Shown here in pieces: positions 1-9,538 of a stretch of 64,000 nucleotides of DNA. Source of the DNA: Geomonas limicola (GTDB lineage: Bacteria > Desulfobacterota > Desulfuromonadia > Geobacterales > Geobacteraceae); contig NZ_BLXZ01000004.1 of NCBI RefSeq assembly GCF_014193675.1, forward strand, positions 462,828-526,827. Direction: 5' to 3'. How positions within the stretch are numbered: position 1 is the stretch's first letter; every line of letters begins with the position of its first letter. The notes under the pieces are model-generated. The model searched no databases, was not told the DNA's origin, and saw only the letters and a list, made by a program, of their open reading frames with translations. The translations under genes were made by a program, and so were the position numbers.

Positions 1-1067
1 ACGGCATCGCGGTGGCCGGCACCCACGGGAAAACCACCACCACCTCGATGGTAGCGACGCTCCTCTCCAAGGGGGGGATCGATCCGACCATCGTGATCGG
101 CGGGCGCCTCAACTCCATCGGCACCAACGCGCGCCTCGGGCAGGGGCAGTTCCTGGTGGCCGAGGCGGACGAGTCGGACGGCTCCTTCCTGCTCCTGTCC
201 CCGACCATCGCCGTGGTGACCAATATCGACGCCGACCACCTGGATTTCTACAGCGGCATCGAGGAGATCAAGGACACCTTCGTCGAATTCATCAACAAGG
301 TTCCCTTCTACGGACTGGCGGTCCTCTGCCTCGACAACCCGAACGTGGCAGAGATCCTCCCCAAGGTGAAGAAGCGCTTCACCAGCTACGGCCTGTCGGC
401 CCAGGCCGACTTCCGGGCCACCGAGGTGAAGCTCTCCGGCTTCTCGACCAGCTTCGTGGCGCACCACAAGGGAACCCGCCTGGGCGAGATCTCCTTCGCC
501 ATGCCCGGCGCCCACAACGTCTTGAACGCCCTCGCCGCCATCGCGGTCGCCATGGAACTCGACGTGCCGTTCGAGACCATCCAGGCCGGCTTTGCAGCCT
601 TCGGCGGTGTCGGTCGCCGCTTCCAGATGAAAGGTGGCGCCAACGGTGTCATGGTGGTTGACGACTACGGCCACCACCCGACCGAGATCCGTGCCACCCT
701 GGCCGCCGCCAAGTCGGGGTGGGATCGCCGCCTGGTCGTCGCGTTCCAGCCGCACCGCTACTCGCGGACCAAGGAACTCTTCGAGGAGTTCGTCACCGCG
801 TTCCACGATGCGGACGTGCTGCTCCTCACCGACATCTACCCGGCGGGCGAGGCTCCCATCGAAGGGGTCACCGCCGAGGCGCTCAGCACCCGCATCCGCA
901 GGCACGGCCAGAAGGACGTCACCTGGATCTCGGACCGCGAGGCCCTCTACCAGCACCTGGAGCAGGTGCTGCAGCCGGGCGACATCCTGCTCACCCTGGG
1001 TGCCGGTAACATCTGGCAGGTGGGCGAGGTGATGCTGGAGCGGCTGGCAGCCAAGGGGGAGCAGTAA
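1..1067 (+). CDS. murC: UDP-N-acetylmuramate--L-alanine ligase, 5'-truncated by window edge
   Basis: Cytoplasmic Mur ligase that adds L-Ala to UDP-MurNAc with ATP. The reading frame is open from base 3 and enters directly at the ATP-binding loop GTHGKTTT, so roughly the first 110 residues (UDP-binding domain) lie outside the window; about 354 residues remain. Visible Mur ligase motifs are ADESDGSFL, a DADHLD segment, [10 protein letters not shown] and FQPHRYSRT, in the order expected for the central ATPase and C-terminal domains. It is followed after 2 bp by murB and is part of the division and cell-wall cluster. The identity as MurC rather than MurD/E/F rests on the HHPTEI and FQPHRYSR motifs and on gene order. 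Confidence 0.97.
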   Translation, partial: GIAVAGTHGKTTTTSMVATLLSKGGIDPTIVIGGRLNSIGTNARLGQGQFLVAEADESDGSFLLLSPTIAVVTNIDADHLDFYSGIEEIKDTFVEFINKVPFYGLAVLCLDNPNVAEILPKVKKRFTSYGLSAQADFRATEVKLSGFSTSFVAHHKGTRLGEISFAMPGAHNVLNALAAIAVAMELDVPFETIQAGFAAFGGVGRRFQMKGGANGVMVVDDYGHHPTEIRATLAAAKSGWDRRLVVAFQPHRYSRTKELFEEFVTAFHDADVLLLTDIYPAGEAPIEGVTAEALSTRIRRHGQKDVTWISDREALYQHLEQVLQPGDILLTLGAGNIWQVGEVMLERLAAKGEQ

Positions 1068-1069
1068 CC

Positions 1070-1969
1070 TTGCTGAACGGGCTCGAGACCGTACTGGCGG
1101 GGTTGCGCGGCGAGGCGAGAAGGAACGAACCGATGGCACGCCACACCTCCCTCAAGGTGGGCGGACCCGTGGCGCTCTACCTGGAGCCGGCGGACTTAGC
1201 CGATCTGCAAAACGCCCTGGCCGTGCTCCGCAAGGAGCAGATCCCCTACTTCGTGGTAGGCGGCGGCTACAACCTCCTGGTGCGGGACGGCGGTTTCCGC
1301 GGCTGTGCCATATCCCTCAAACGCCTGGATCAGCTGCTGCTGCTTCCCGGGCAGCGGCTGGAGGTTGGCGCAGGGGTCAGTAACGCGAGACTCTGTAAAA
1401 CCGCCGCCGAGTCTGCCCTGAGCGGTATCGAGTTCCTGGTCGGCATTCCCGGCAGCTTCGGCGGCGCGCTCACCATGAACGCCGGCGCCCACGGCGGGGA
1501 AACCCTGAAGCGGGTGGAGAGCCTGGTAACCGTGCGCAGCGGCAAGGTGCTCAGCAGAACCAGCGACGAACTCGACTTCGGCTACCGCCACCTCACCCTG
1601 GAACCCGGTGAGGTCGTGGTCGCCGCGACGCTCCAGTTGGCAGAGGGGGAGCGCAGCAGCGTAGAAACAACCATGAAGGATTTCCTGGCGCACCGCGGGG
1701 GGGCGCAGAAGGTCGGCTTTCCCAACGCGGGATCCTTCTTCAAGAACCCCCCCCGGCAGCAGGCCTGGCAGCTCATCGACCAGGCCGGCCTGCGCGGCTA
1801 CCAGGTCGGTGGTGCGCAGGTCTCCGAGGTGCACACCAACTTCCTGGTGAACCGCGGGGGCGCCAGCGCCGGCGATTTCCTGAAACTGGCGGCACTCATC
1901 AAGGAGAAGGTGCTGGCGGTAAGCGGCGCCGAGCTGCAGGAAGAAGTCCGGATCGTCGGGGAAGACTAA
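1070..1969 (+). CDS. murB: UDP-N-acetylenolpyruvoylglucosamine reductase
   Basis: FAD-dependent reductase that makes UDP-MurNAc from the enolpyruvyl intermediate. 299 residues, normal for the family. Seen: FAD-binding segment with [10 protein letters not shown] (near residue 65), [16 protein letters not shown] (near 130), the [10 protein letters not shown] segment that carries the catalytic serine, and a final EEVRIVG that carries the conserved glutamate. The start is a TTG two bases after the murC stop, with AGGGGGAG at 1054-1061 placed 8 bases upstream; the conserved N-terminal stretch ending [11 protein letters not shown] requires a start upstream of the internal ATG at 1132. Translational coupling to murC is likely from the spacing. 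Confidence 0.96.
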   Translation: MLNGLETVLAGLRGEARRNEPMARHTSLKVGGPVALYLEPADLADLQNALAVLRKEQIPYFVVGGGYNLLVRDGGFRGCAISLKRLDQLLLLPGQRLEVGAGVSNARLCKTAAESALSGIEFLVGIPGSFGGALTMNAGAHGGETLKRVESLVTVRSGKVLSRTSDELDFGYRHLTLEPGEVVVAATLQLAEGERSSVETTMKDFLAHRGGAQKVGFPNAGSFFKNPPRQQAWQLIDQAGLRGYQVGGAQVSEVHTNFLVNRGGASAGDFLKLAALIKEKVLAVSGAELQEEVRIVGED

Positions 1970-1988
1970 CGATAGTAAGGAACACGCC

Positions 1989-2906
1989 ATGACGCTTGAG
2001 GAGCTTAAAACTAAAAAGATCGGTGTCCTGATGGGCGGGCTTTCCGCCGAGCGCGAGGTGTCGCTGAAAAGTGGCGCCGCAGTGCTGGCTACCCTGAAGG
2101 CCAAGGGGTACCGGGCGGTGGGGATCGACGTGAGTCGCGACCTGCCGGGGCAACTCGCGGCCGACGGCATCGAAATCGCCTTCGTCGCCCTGCACGGTCG
2201 CTTCGGCGAGGACGGTTCGGTCCAGGGCGTCCTGGAGCTCATGGGGATCCCCTACACCGGCTCCGGCGTACTCGCCAGCGCGCTCGCCATTGACAAGGTC
2301 TTCTCGAAGATCGTTTTCCGCTCTGCCGGGCTTACCGTGGCTCCCTACCAGGTGCTGCGCCGCGGCGAGAAACGTCCGCTCTCCTTCGCGCTCCCCGCGG
2401 TGGTGAAGCCGGCTCGCGAAGGGTCCTCGGTGGGGGTCAGCATCGTCAAGGACCCGGCCAACATGGACGCTGCGCTCGACGAGGCCTTCCGCTACGACCA
2501 TCAGGTGCTGGTGGAGCGTTTCATCGACGGCCGCGAGGTGCAGGTCGGGATCCTGGACGGCACGGCGTTAGGTGCCATCGAGATCGTCCCCAAGAACGAG
2601 TTCTACGACTTCGAGGCGAAGTACACCCCGGGCATGGCGGACCACATCCTGCCGGCCAGGCTGCCGTCTCCGATCTACGCCGAGGTTTTGAAGGCCGGTG
2701 AAGTGGCCCATGCCGCCTTGAGCTGCGACGGTTACAGCCGGGTCGACTTCCTGGTGACCGAGGCGGGCGAGGCCTACATCCTCGAGGTGAACACCCTCCC
2801 GGGGATGACGGACCTGAGTCTCTTGCCGGAAATCGCCCGCGGAGCGGGTATCGATTTCCCGGAACTCATCGAGCGGATACTGCTCGGCTCGGGACTTAAA
2901 ATTTAA
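1989..2906 (+). CDS. ddl: D-alanine--D-alanine ligase
   Basis: ATP-grasp ligase that makes the D-Ala-D-Ala end of the peptidoglycan stem. 305 residues, the usual short bacterial Ddl length. Seen: [12 protein letters not shown] near residue 63, [15 protein letters not shown] near 90 with the lysine following the substrate serine, [14 protein letters not shown] as the ATP-grasp lysine loop near 140, and [14 protein letters not shown] near 270 with the metal-binding Glu/Asn. It starts with ATG 19 bp after murB and is the last of the three cell-wall synthesis genes before the Fts genes. Nothing abnormal was seen. Confidence 0.96.
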   Translation: MTLEELKTKKIGVLMGGLSAEREVSLKSGAAVLATLKAKGYRAVGIDVSRDLPGQLAADGIEIAFVALHGRFGEDGSVQGVLELMGIPYTGSGVLASALAIDKVFSKIVFRSAGLTVAPYQVLRRGEKRPLSFALPAVVKPAREGSSVGVSIVKDPANMDAALDEAFRYDHQVLVERFIDGREVQVGILDGTALGAIEIVPKNEFYDFEAKYTPGMADHILPARLPSPIYAEVLKAGEVAHAALSCDGYSRVDFLVTEAGEAYILEVNTLPGMTDLSLLPEIARGAGIDFPELIERILLGSGLKI

Positions 2907-2930
2907 ATTGCCTGGCGACGTTAAAAACGA

Positions 2931-2959
2931 TTGACAATCGGCAATCGAAAGTGTGAAAA
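2931..2959 (+). promoter_or_regulatory. Candidate sigma-70 promoter for ftsQAZ
   Basis: In the 100-bp gap between ddl and ftsQ a perfect TTGACA (2931-2936) is followed after 17 bp by TGAAAA (2954-2959), a weak -10. The gap is larger than the others in the cluster, which fits an internal promoter. Inference from sequence only. Confidence 0.4.
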
Positions 2960-3006
2960 CAGTCAGTTATTAACCGACGGACGGTCGGGGAGATTTACGG
3001 TACTTC

Positions 3007-3834
3007 ATGCGCGACATGCACGTAAAAAATAAGCGCCAGGCTCCGCAGAACCGGGTGAAGAAAGCACCCAAAAAGCGGAAGCCGATCAACTGGCGCCCGA
3101 TCCTTACCTGGCTCTCCAGGGGGATCGGCGGGGCGGCCCTCGCGACCGCGCTGGTGTTCGGCGGCGTGCATCTCTACCGGTTCGTGGCGCACACCACCTT
3201 CCTGCGTCTGGAGGCCATCGAGGTGTCGCAGCTTTCCCGGCTCTCGCGCAGCGAGATCATCGCGCTGGCCGGGGTGAAACCGGGCGACCCCATGCTCGGC
3301 ATCAAGCTTAAGTCGATCGCGGAAGAACTCTCCAAGAACCCCTGGATCGAGAAGGTCCAGGTGCAGCGTTTCTTCCCGCACACCCTCTCCATCCGGCTCG
3401 CCGAGCGCACGCCGCGCGCGGTCGCCAACGTGGGGTGCCTCTACTACGTGGACGCCAAGGGGGAGCTCTTCAAGCCGCTCATGGAAGGAGACCAGCTCGA
3501 CTACCCGCTGGTCACCGGGCTCACCGAGCAGGACGTGCAGGGCGACCCCAACGGGAGCAAGGAGGCGCTCAAGGGGGCGCTGGCGCTCATCGACAGCCTC
3601 AAGGCCGGCCAAGTGTTCAGCCTCGAGGACGTCTCCGAGATCCACTACGACAAGGGATACGGCTTCACCCTCTTTACCATGCAGGGGGGAGTTCCGGTGA
3701 AGCTCGGTAACGGCGGCTTCGCCGACAAGCTGGCGCGCCTGGGGAACATCTATCGGGACCTCAAGCCCCAGATGCAGGCGTTGGACTACATTGACCTGGA
3801 TTACAGTGACAAGATCATAGTGAAAAAAGCGTAG
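3007..3834 (+). CDS. ftsQ: Cell division protein FtsQ
   Basis: Bitopic inner-membrane divisome protein that links FtsBL to the rest of the complex. 275 residues. Seen: a short very basic cytoplasmic N-terminus (KNKR, RVKKAPKKRK), one membrane segment at about residues 40-58, then a POTRA domain (about 63-135; TFLRLEAIEVSQLSRLS through NPWIEKVQVQRFFPHTLSI) and the FtsQ beta domain. Its position between ddl and ftsA is the conserved place of FtsQ. The chosen ATG at 3007 lies downstream of GGGAG with long spacing; an in-frame ATG at 3016 would remove only three residues and cannot be excluded. Confidence 0.93.
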   Translation: MRDMHVKNKRQAPQNRVKKAPKKRKPINWRPILTWLSRGIGGAALATALVFGGVHLYRFVAHTTFLRLEAIEVSQLSRLSRSEIIALAGVKPGDPMLGIKLKSIAEELSKNPWIEKVQVQRFFPHTLSIRLAERTPRAVANVGCLYYVDAKGELFKPLMEGDQLDYPLVTGLTEQDVQGDPNGSKEALKGALALIDSLKAGQVFSLEDVSEIHYDKGYGFTLFTMQGGVPVKLGNGGFADKLARLGNIYRDLKPQMQALDYIDLDYSDKIIVKKA

Positions 3835-3850
3835 CAACAAGGGGGGGAGC

Positions 3851-5086
3851 ATGTCCGGCAAAAGGGATAATCTGATCGTAGGTCTCGACATCGGCACGAC
3901 CAAGATCTGCGCCATCGTGGGGAACCTGACCGAGGACGGCCTCGACATCGTCGGGATCGGTACCAGTCCGTCGAAGGGGCTCAGGAAAGGCGTGGTGATC
4001 AACATAGAAAGCACCGTCGCGTCGATCAAGAAGGCGATCGAGGAGGCGGAGCTGATGGCCGGTTGCGAGATCAAGTCGGTCTACGCGGGGATCGCCGGCG
4101 GACACATCAAGGGGTTCAATTCCCAGGGTGTCATCGCCATCAAGAACCGCGAGGTTTCGCCCGAGGACGTGAAGCGGGTCATCGAGGCCGCCAAGGCGAT
4201 CGCCATCCCGATGGACCGCGAGGTAATCCACATCCTCCCCCAGGAATTCATCATCGACGATCAGGACGGCATCCGCGAACCGCTGGGGATGAGCGGCGTG
4301 CGCCTGGAAGCCAAGGTGCACATCGTCACCGGTGCCGTGGCGAGCGCGCAGAATATCGTGAAATCCTGTAACCGCGCCGGCCTCGAGGTCGCCGACATCG
4401 TCCTCGAGCAGCTCGCTTCCTCCGAGGCGGTACTCTCGGCCGACGAGAAGGAACTGGGCGTGGCGCTGGTGGACATCGGCGGCGGCACCACCGACATCGC
4501 CATCTTCGTGGACGGCGCCATCAAGCACACCTCGGTGCTCTCCCTGGGCGGCAACCACCTCACCAACGACATCGCCGTGGGGCTCAGGACTCCGATGGCC
4601 GAAGCCGAGCGCATCAAGCAGAAGTACGGCTGCTGCCTCTCCTCGCTGGTCGGCAAGGACGAGACCATCGAGGTCCCGAGCGTGGGCGGGCGCAAGCCGC
4701 GCATCCTGTCGCGCCAGCTCTTGTGCGAAATCCTCGAGCCGCGCGTCGAGGAGATCTTCACCCTGGTGAACCGTGAGATCGTGAAGAGCGGTCTCGAGGA
4801 CCTGATCGCCTCGGGCGTGGTGATCACCGGCGGCAGCACCATTTTGGAAGGGATGCCGGAACTCGCCGAGCAGATCTTCAACCTGCCGGTGCGCCGTGGA
4901 CTGCCGCAACGCATTGGTGGACTGACCGACGTCGTGAATTCACCGGTTTACGCAACTGGAGTAGGCCTCGTCGTCTATGGCAGCAAAAACATCGGAGTGC
5001 ATGAATTCCCCACTGCGCAAACCGATGATACTGTCTTCCGCAGGGTGACCAGAAGAATGAAGGAATGGTTTGGAGAGTTCTTCTAA
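3851..5086 (+). CDS. ftsA: Cell division protein FtsA (actin-like FtsZ membrane tether)
   Basis: Actin-fold ATPase that anchors FtsZ at the membrane. 411 residues, family length. Seen: phosphate-1 loop GLDIGTTKICAIVG near residue 9, the SHS2/1C region (about 85-165), phosphate-2 VDIGGGTTDIAIF near 205, the adenosine motif VITGGSTILEGMPEL near 320, and a C-terminal amphipathic helix RRVTRRMKEWFGEFF that fits the membrane-targeting sequence. GGGGGGAG lies just before the ATG. It sits 16 bp after ftsQ and 111 bp before ftsZ, the conserved FtsA-FtsZ order. Confidence 0.97.
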   Translation: MSGKRDNLIVGLDIGTTKICAIVGNLTEDGLDIVGIGTSPSKGLRKGVVINIESTVASIKKAIEEAELMAGCEIKSVYAGIAGGHIKGFNSQGVIAIKNREVSPEDVKRVIEAAKAIAIPMDREVIHILPQEFIIDDQDGIREPLGMSGVRLEAKVHIVTGAVASAQNIVKSCNRAGLEVADIVLEQLASSEAVLSADEKELGVALVDIGGGTTDIAIFVDGAIKHTSVLSLGGNHLTNDIAVGLRTPMAEAERIKQKYGCCLSSLVGKDETIEVPSVGGRKPRILSRQLLCEILEPRVEEIFTLVNREIVKSGLEDLIASGVVITGGSTILEGMPELAEQIFNLPVRRGLPQRIGGLTDVVNSPVYATGVGLVVYGSKNIGVHEFPTAQTDDTVFRRVTRRMKEWFGEFF

Positions 5087-5115
5087 AAAAAACGTCTTTT
5101 GACGGCATTTTGAGC

Positions 5116-5144
5116 TTCCAATCGTCAGCAAAAACCTGTATAAA
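5116..5144 (+). promoter_or_regulatory. Possible ftsZ promoter
   Basis: The ftsA-ftsZ gap carries an extended -10 (TGTATAAA, -10 at 5139-5144) about 55 bp before the ftsZ start codon. The matching -35 (TTCCAA, 5116-5121) is poor, so the call depends mainly on the -10. A separate ftsZ promoter is common in this cluster. Confidence 0.3.
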
Positions 5145-5197
5145 AACGCCTAATATTGATTAACCGCCGGGGGGCGCGACAAAAGGGGAGAGCGAAT

Positions 5198-6352
5198 ATG
5201 TTTCAGTTCGATGAAAGCATCGACCAGAGTGCGAAGATAAAGGTCATAGGTGTCGGTGGTTCCGGTGGCAACGCCGTTAACACCATGATCACGTGCGGGG
5301 TTACCGGGGTCGATTTCATCGTTGCAAATACCGATGCACAGGCGCTTCGCATGTCGAAGTCGCCCATGAAGATCCAGCTCGGAGCCCAGCTGACCAAGGG
5401 CCTCGGCGCCGGCGCGAACCCCAACGTGGGACGCGACGCCGCGCTCGAGGACAAGGAGAAGTTGGCCGAGGCGCTCAAGGGCGCGGACATGATCTTCATC
5501 GCGGCCGGTATGGGGGGCGGCACCGGTACCGGCGCGGCTCCCATCATCGCCGAAGTGGCTCGCGAGCAGGGTGCGCTCACCGTGGGCGTCGTGACCAAGC
5601 CGTTCACCCGCGAGGGGCGTCAGCGTCTGGCCAAGGGTGAGGACGGCATCAAGGAGCTCAAGAAACACGTCGACTCCCTGATCGTGATCCCCAACGACCG
5701 TCTGCTCGGCCTGGCCGGCAAGTCCATGTCCATCCTTGATGCCTTCAAGCCCTCCGACGACGTGCTGCGTCAGGCGGTGCAGGGTATCTCTGACCTGATC
5801 ACCCAGTCCGGTCTGATCAACGTCGACTTCGCCGACGTCAAGGCCATCATGAGCGAGCGCGGCATGGCCATGATGGGTATCGGCATTGGCAACGGCGAAA
5901 ACCGCGCCATCGACGCCGCGGTCCGCGCCATCTCGAGCCCGCTGCTCGAGGACATCGACATCTCCGGCGCCAAGGGGGTCCTGGTCAACATCTCCGGCTC
6001 CGCTTCCATGACCATGGACGAGTTCGACGCGGCCAGCAAGATCATCCACGAGAAGGTGCACGAAGACGCCAACATCATCATCGGTCTGGTGATCGACGAG
6101 AGCCTCGAAGAGACCATCAAGATCACCGCCATCGCTACCGGCTTTGGCGACCGTTTCGATCTCGAGAAGGGGCGTCACGAAATGAAGAACGTGGCACCGC
6201 TCGTCAAGCAGACCGAGATCAACCGCGAGATCCCGACCTTCATCCGCGAGAAGCAGCAGCGCGACACCCGCACCAGCCATCGCAACAGCTTCATGATGGA
6301 AGACGAGGACCAGTACGACATCCCGACCTTCCTCAGGAAGTCCGTCGACTAG
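5198..6352 (+). CDS. ftsZ: Cell division GTPase FtsZ
   Basis: Tubulin-like GTPase that forms the cytokinetic ring. 384 residues. Seen: GVGGSGGNAVNTM near residue 15, the tubulin signature GGGTGTGAAP near 105, the T7-loop region NVDFADVKAIM near 208, and the conserved C-terminal peptide DQYDIPTFLRKSVD, which binds FtsA and other partners, separated from the globular body by a short charged linker. The ATG at 5198 is preceded by AGGGGAGA at optimal spacing; a longer in-frame start at 5156 lacks a ribosome site and adds an unconserved leader. It is the last gene of the cluster; a terminator follows. Confidence 0.98.
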   Translation: MFQFDESIDQSAKIKVIGVGGSGGNAVNTMITCGVTGVDFIVANTDAQALRMSKSPMKIQLGAQLTKGLGAGANPNVGRDAALEDKEKLAEALKGADMIFIAAGMGGGTGTGAAPIIAEVAREQGALTVGVVTKPFTREGRQRLAKGEDGIKELKKHVDSLIVIPNDRLLGLAGKSMSILDAFKPSDDVLRQAVQGISDLITQSGLINVDFADVKAIMSERGMAMMGIGIGNGENRAIDAAVRAISSPLLEDIDISGAKGVLVNISGSASMTMDEFDAASKIIHEKVHEDANIIIGLVIDESLEETIKITAIATGFGDRFDLEKGRHEMKNVAPLVKQTEINREIPTFIREKQQRDTRTSHRNSFMMEDEDQYDIPTFLRKSVD

Positions 6353-6379
6353 ATCGATCTGCAAAACCAGTTGAAAGTG

Positions 6380-6412
6380 CCCGGTCCCCCGAAAGGGAGG
6401 CCGGGTTTTTTT
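6380..6412 (+). terminator. Intrinsic terminator after ftsZ
   Basis: CCCGG (6380-6384) pairs with CCGGG (6401-6405) around an inner C-rich/G-rich stem and a GAAA loop, followed by seven T. It closes the division cluster 28 bp after ftsZ. Confidence 0.88.
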
Positions 6413-6483
6413 GTGCCTCCTTGCAGAATACCTGCTCCTGTGTCCCCGTCATTTTTCCATCCGCCATGGTAGAAGATTTCCGA

Positions 6484-6525
6484 TTGACGCTGGAATCCTC
6501 CGGGTGATATACGTGCATATACACG
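6484..6525 (+). promoter_or_regulatory. Promoter with candidate MarR operator
   Basis: TTGACG (6484-6489), 16 bp, then GATATA (6506-6511) form a plausible promoter for the MarR-transporter pair. Immediately downstream, CGTGCATATACACG (6512-6525) is a near-perfect inverted repeat (CGTG/CACG arms, 12 of 14 positions symmetric) lying on the expected transcription start, the usual place for MarR autorepression. Binding by this MarR protein is inferred. Confidence 0.5.
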
Positions 6526-6552
6526 CATCAGTAAATGCGGCAGGAGCACGCA

Positions 6553-7020
6553 ATGAAAACTCCCAATCCGAATCCCAGTGTCTGCAGTTGCGTCAATCTG
6601 CGCCGGGCCTCCCGGGCCATCACCCGGATCTACGACAAGGCCCTGGAGCCGGTGGACCTGAAGATCACCCAGTACTCGGTGCTGGCCAACGTGGCCCGCT
6701 CGGGTCCCTTGAGTAGCAGCAACCTCGCCAGGATCCTCAGGCTGGACCGCACCACGCTGGTGCGCAACCTGAAGAGTCTCCAGGCGGCCGGCTTCATCGA
6801 GGACCACCCGGAGGCCGGCGATCCGCGTGAGCGTGCCATCCGCATCACCGAGGCAGGGCACCTCATGGTCGATAAGGCGCGGCCTCTTTGGGGACTGGCG
6901 CAGCGGCAGATTGAGGATCACCTGGGAAGCGCTGCGCTGAACCAGCTGACGACCCTCGTCACCTCCCTGGAAACCCTCTCTGATCACCTTGTTTTGAACC
7001 ACCTGGAGGAATCCCCGTGA
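6553..7020 (+). CDS. MarR-family transcriptional regulator
   Basis: Winged-helix repressor, 155 residues, normal for MarR. The N-terminal dimerisation helices (CVNLRRASRAITRIYD) lead to the winged helix at about 45-100 (LSSSNLARILRLDRTTLVRNLKSLQAAGFIE) and the wing with the conserved DPRERAIRIT segment. Two N-terminal cysteines (CSC) could make it redox-sensitive, which is speculation. The ATG at 6553 has GCAGGAG 7-8 bases upstream and is preferred over the in-frame ATG at 6535. Its stop overlaps the transporter start (GTGA), so the two are translationally coupled, suggesting the regulator controls that transporter. The ligand is unknown. Confidence 0.88.
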   Translation: MKTPNPNPSVCSCVNLRRASRAITRIYDKALEPVDLKITQYSVLANVARSGPLSSSNLARILRLDRTTLVRNLKSLQAAGFIEDHPEAGDPRERAIRITEAGHLMVDKARPLWGLAQRQIEDHLGSAALNQLTTLVTSLETLSDHLVLNHLEESP

Positions 7021-8336
7021 CACACCACGACGACGCACCACCTTATGAGAACCCGCCACCGGAAAAAGGGCGCCGCCTGCACTATGCCTGGTTCGTCGCC
7101 GCCATCACCTTCCTGACCCTGCTCACCGTGGCGGGGATCCGTTCCACACCGGGCGTACTCATCGTTCCCCTCGAGCACGAGTTCGGCTGGACGCGGGCCA
7201 CCATCTCCATCGCCATCTCGGTGAACCTTTTGCTCTACGGCCTCATGGGCCCCTTTGCCGCTGCGTTCTACGACAAGATCGGGGTACGGCGCACCATGGC
7301 CATCGCGCTCACCCTGCTCGCGGTCGGCGTTAGCGCCACGACGCTCATGACCCGGCCCTGGCACATGGTGCTCATCTGGGGGGTGCTGGTCGGCTGCGGG
7401 GCGGGTATGCTCACCAACAGCCTGAGCGCCACGGTCACCGCGCGCTGGTTCCGCAAAGGGCAGGGGACGGTGATGGGGGTCCTGACCGCGAGCGTCGCCA
7501 CGGGGCAACTCCTGTTCCTCCCGTACCTCGCCTCGCTCACCGAGACCAAGGGGTGGCGCAGCGCGGCACTGCTCATCGCTTCCGCTGCCCTGGTCATCCT
7601 CCCCCTGGTGCTCGTCATCATGCGCAACTACCCGGAGAGCGTCGGCCTGAAGCCCTACGGTGCACCCCCGGACGAGCCGGACCAGACCCTGCTGCGCCCC
7701 ACCGGCAACCCGTTCCGCATCGCGCTGGGGGGGCTGGAGCGAGGCATGCACTCCCGGGACTTCTGGCTTCTGGCGGCAAGTTTCTTCGTGTGTGGGGCGA
7801 GCACCAACGGGCTCATCGGCACCCACCTGATCCCGGCCTGCGTCGATCACGGCATCCCCGAGGTACAAGCTGCCGGGCTGCTTGCCATGATGGGGGTACT
7901 CGACCTTTTCGGCACCACGCTTTCCGGGTGGCTTTCGGACCGCTACGACAGCCGCAACCTGCTCTTTTGCTACTACGGGCTGCGCGGGCTCTCCCTGATG
8001 GGGCTCCCCTTCGCCCTGGGGGGACCGCAGTGGAGTCTCACCGCCTTCGCCATCTTCTACGGCCTGGACTGGATCGCCACGGTTCCCCCGACCGTGCGGC
8101 TTACCGCCGATTCCTTTGGCAGGGAGAACGTCGGGGTGATGTTCGGCTGGATCTTCGCCAGCCACCAGGTTGGCGCGGCGCTCGCCGCCACGTTCGCCGG
8201 CACGGTACGGACCTACCTGGGCGATTACCTGGTCGCGTTCCTCTTGTCCGGCGTCATCTGCCTGCTCGCGGCCGGGTTGGTCCTGCGTATCAACAAGGCA
8301 GCACTGCCTGGAATACCGGCAGACGCAACCAACTAG
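7017..8336 (+). CDS. Major facilitator superfamily transporter (monocarboxylate-like)
   Basis: Inner-membrane secondary transporter, 439 residues, with about 12 hydrophobic segments and a central cytoplasmic loop near residues 215-245. Seen: a conserved cytoplasmic loop 2-3 (YDKIGVRRTM), RWFRKGQGTVMG before helix 5, and GWLSDRYDSRN in the second half, which is the repeat of the loop 2-3 motif. This pattern resembles the MCT/OFA branch of the family, so a carboxylate substrate is possible but not shown. The start is GTG at 7017 overlapping the marR stop by 4 bp. Whether it imports or exports cannot be told from the sequence. Confidence 0.85.
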   Translation: MTHHDDAPPYENPPPEKGRRLHYAWFVAAITFLTLLTVAGIRSTPGVLIVPLEHEFGWTRATISIAISVNLLLYGLMGPFAAAFYDKIGVRRTMAIALTLLAVGVSATTLMTRPWHMVLIWGVLVGCGAGMLTNSLSATVTARWFRKGQGTVMGVLTASVATGQLLFLPYLASLTETKGWRSAALLIASAALVILPLVLVIMRNYPESVGLKPYGAPPDEPDQTLLRPTGNPFRIALGGLERGMHSRDFWLLAASFFVCGASTNGLIGTHLIPACVDHGIPEVQAAGLLAMMGVLDLFGTTLSGWLSDRYDSRNLLFCYYGLRGLSLMGLPFALGGPQWSLTAFAIFYGLDWIATVPPTVRLTADSFGRENVGVMFGWIFASHQVGAALAATFAGTVRTYLGDYLVAFLLSGVICLLAAGLVLRINKAALPGIPADATN

Positions 8337-8615
8337 GTGAGCCCGGGATAGCTGCCGCTTGCCGGGGGGCAAGGGCCGGTGGAAACGCCGGTCATCTGCT
8401 TTTTTGCCAATACCTTACGCGATATAGCGAAAATTGGCAGGGGTGTCAGGGCATTTGGTGCGCAGTGAGGTGAAAACTTAGCTGCGCAGAATCAGCAGGT
8501 TGTGCCTTTGATACAGATCCCCTCCTGAAGTGGCATGTAAGTTGTAAAACGATGGCACAAGATCTACTGGCTTCACTTTGATACTCGTTCCTGTTGCACT
8601 TGATGAGGCACTGCT

Positions 8616-9494
8616 ATGACAAAGGACACTCTGCACGGCACTACATGCGAGTGCACGGCTCTTGATGAACAGGAGTCCTGCAACTGCGCTTGTGAAAATG
8701 ACAGCATTCTCTCGAACACCAGTGACAAGGTTATCGATTTCAAACAACGCACCAGCGAGCTGCGCCAGAAGGGGCTGCTCTCCTCGTCGGTCTCCTCCTT
8801 CCAGGCTACCCGCTCTCTCGCCTTCGGAATCATGTACCTGACCGGCGAAGGGGTGGTGCGCGACACCGCTCGGGCCGCCGAGTTCCTCGCCGTCGCAGCC
8901 AAGGGGGGGATTCCCCAGGCCAAGCACGAGCTGGCCAAGCTGCACCTCGAGGGGGTGGCGGTTCCCTACGATCCAGATTACGCCCGTCTGCTCCTGGAGG
9001 GCGCCTCCCGCGACGAATACCTCCCCAGTACCGTCTACCTGGCCGAGATGTACCTGTTTGGGAAAAACGGCCCGAAGGATATCGAGGAGGCGCTGGAACT
9101 CCTCTACGCCGCCGCGTCCAAGAGCGAGCCGGCCGCCATGTACTACCTGGCGCTCATCTACGACAAGGAGCCCGAGTACCAGAACTCCTTCGAGGCGGCC
9201 TATTGGTACCGCCGCGCCGCCGAATACGGTCACTTCAAGTCGCAGATCAGGCTGGCAGCTCTCTACGCCATGGGACTTGGGGTGCCGCAGTGCCCCGAAA
9301 CCGCCCAGGCCTTCCTGGACGTGGCCCAGGAGTCGCTCGAGGAACAGGACCCCCGCTTTCTGCTCTGGCAGGGGGAGCACTTCGTGGCGCAGCCCGAGAC
9401 CGAATTTCTGGCCCAGGCCCTCATCAAGGCCGCCGCGGACATGCACCACACCCCGGCCCAGCGCGTTCTGATGCAGCACGGTTGGCGAGGTTAA
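8616..9494 (+). CDS. Sel1-repeat (TPR-like) protein with cysteine-rich N-terminus
   Basis: 292 residues with at least four Sel1-like helical repeats between about 65 and 250 (for example AFGIMYLTGEGVVRDTARAA, YLAEMYLFG, YLALIYDKEPEY, RLAALYAMGLGVPQ). Such repeats are protein-interaction scaffolds. There is no signal peptide, so a cytoplasmic location is likely. The first 26 residues hold five cysteines (C11, C13, C22, C24, C26) in CxC-type spacing, which is not typical of the family and could bind metal. GATGAGG lies upstream of the ATG. It stands alone, with a strong terminator after it. The partner and function are unknown. Confidence 0.82.
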   Translation: MTKDTLHGTTCECTALDEQESCNCACENDSILSNTSDKVIDFKQRTSELRQKGLLSSSVSSFQATRSLAFGIMYLTGEGVVRDTARAAEFLAVAAKGGIPQAKHELAKLHLEGVAVPYDPDYARLLLEGASRDEYLPSTVYLAEMYLFGKNGPKDIEEALELLYAAASKSEPAAMYYLALIYDKEPEYQNSFEAAYWYRRAAEYGHFKSQIRLAALYAMGLGVPQCPETAQAFLDVAQESLEEQDPRFLLWQGEHFVAQPETEFLAQALIKAAADMHHTPAQRVLMQHGWRG

Positions 9495-9538
9495 CGACTC
9501 ATTTCGATGACCAGCTACGGTCACCTTTGTCCCGCTCG

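Noticed and set aside
5150..6364. Long frame opposite ftsZ
   Set aside because: Shadow of a highly conserved gene.
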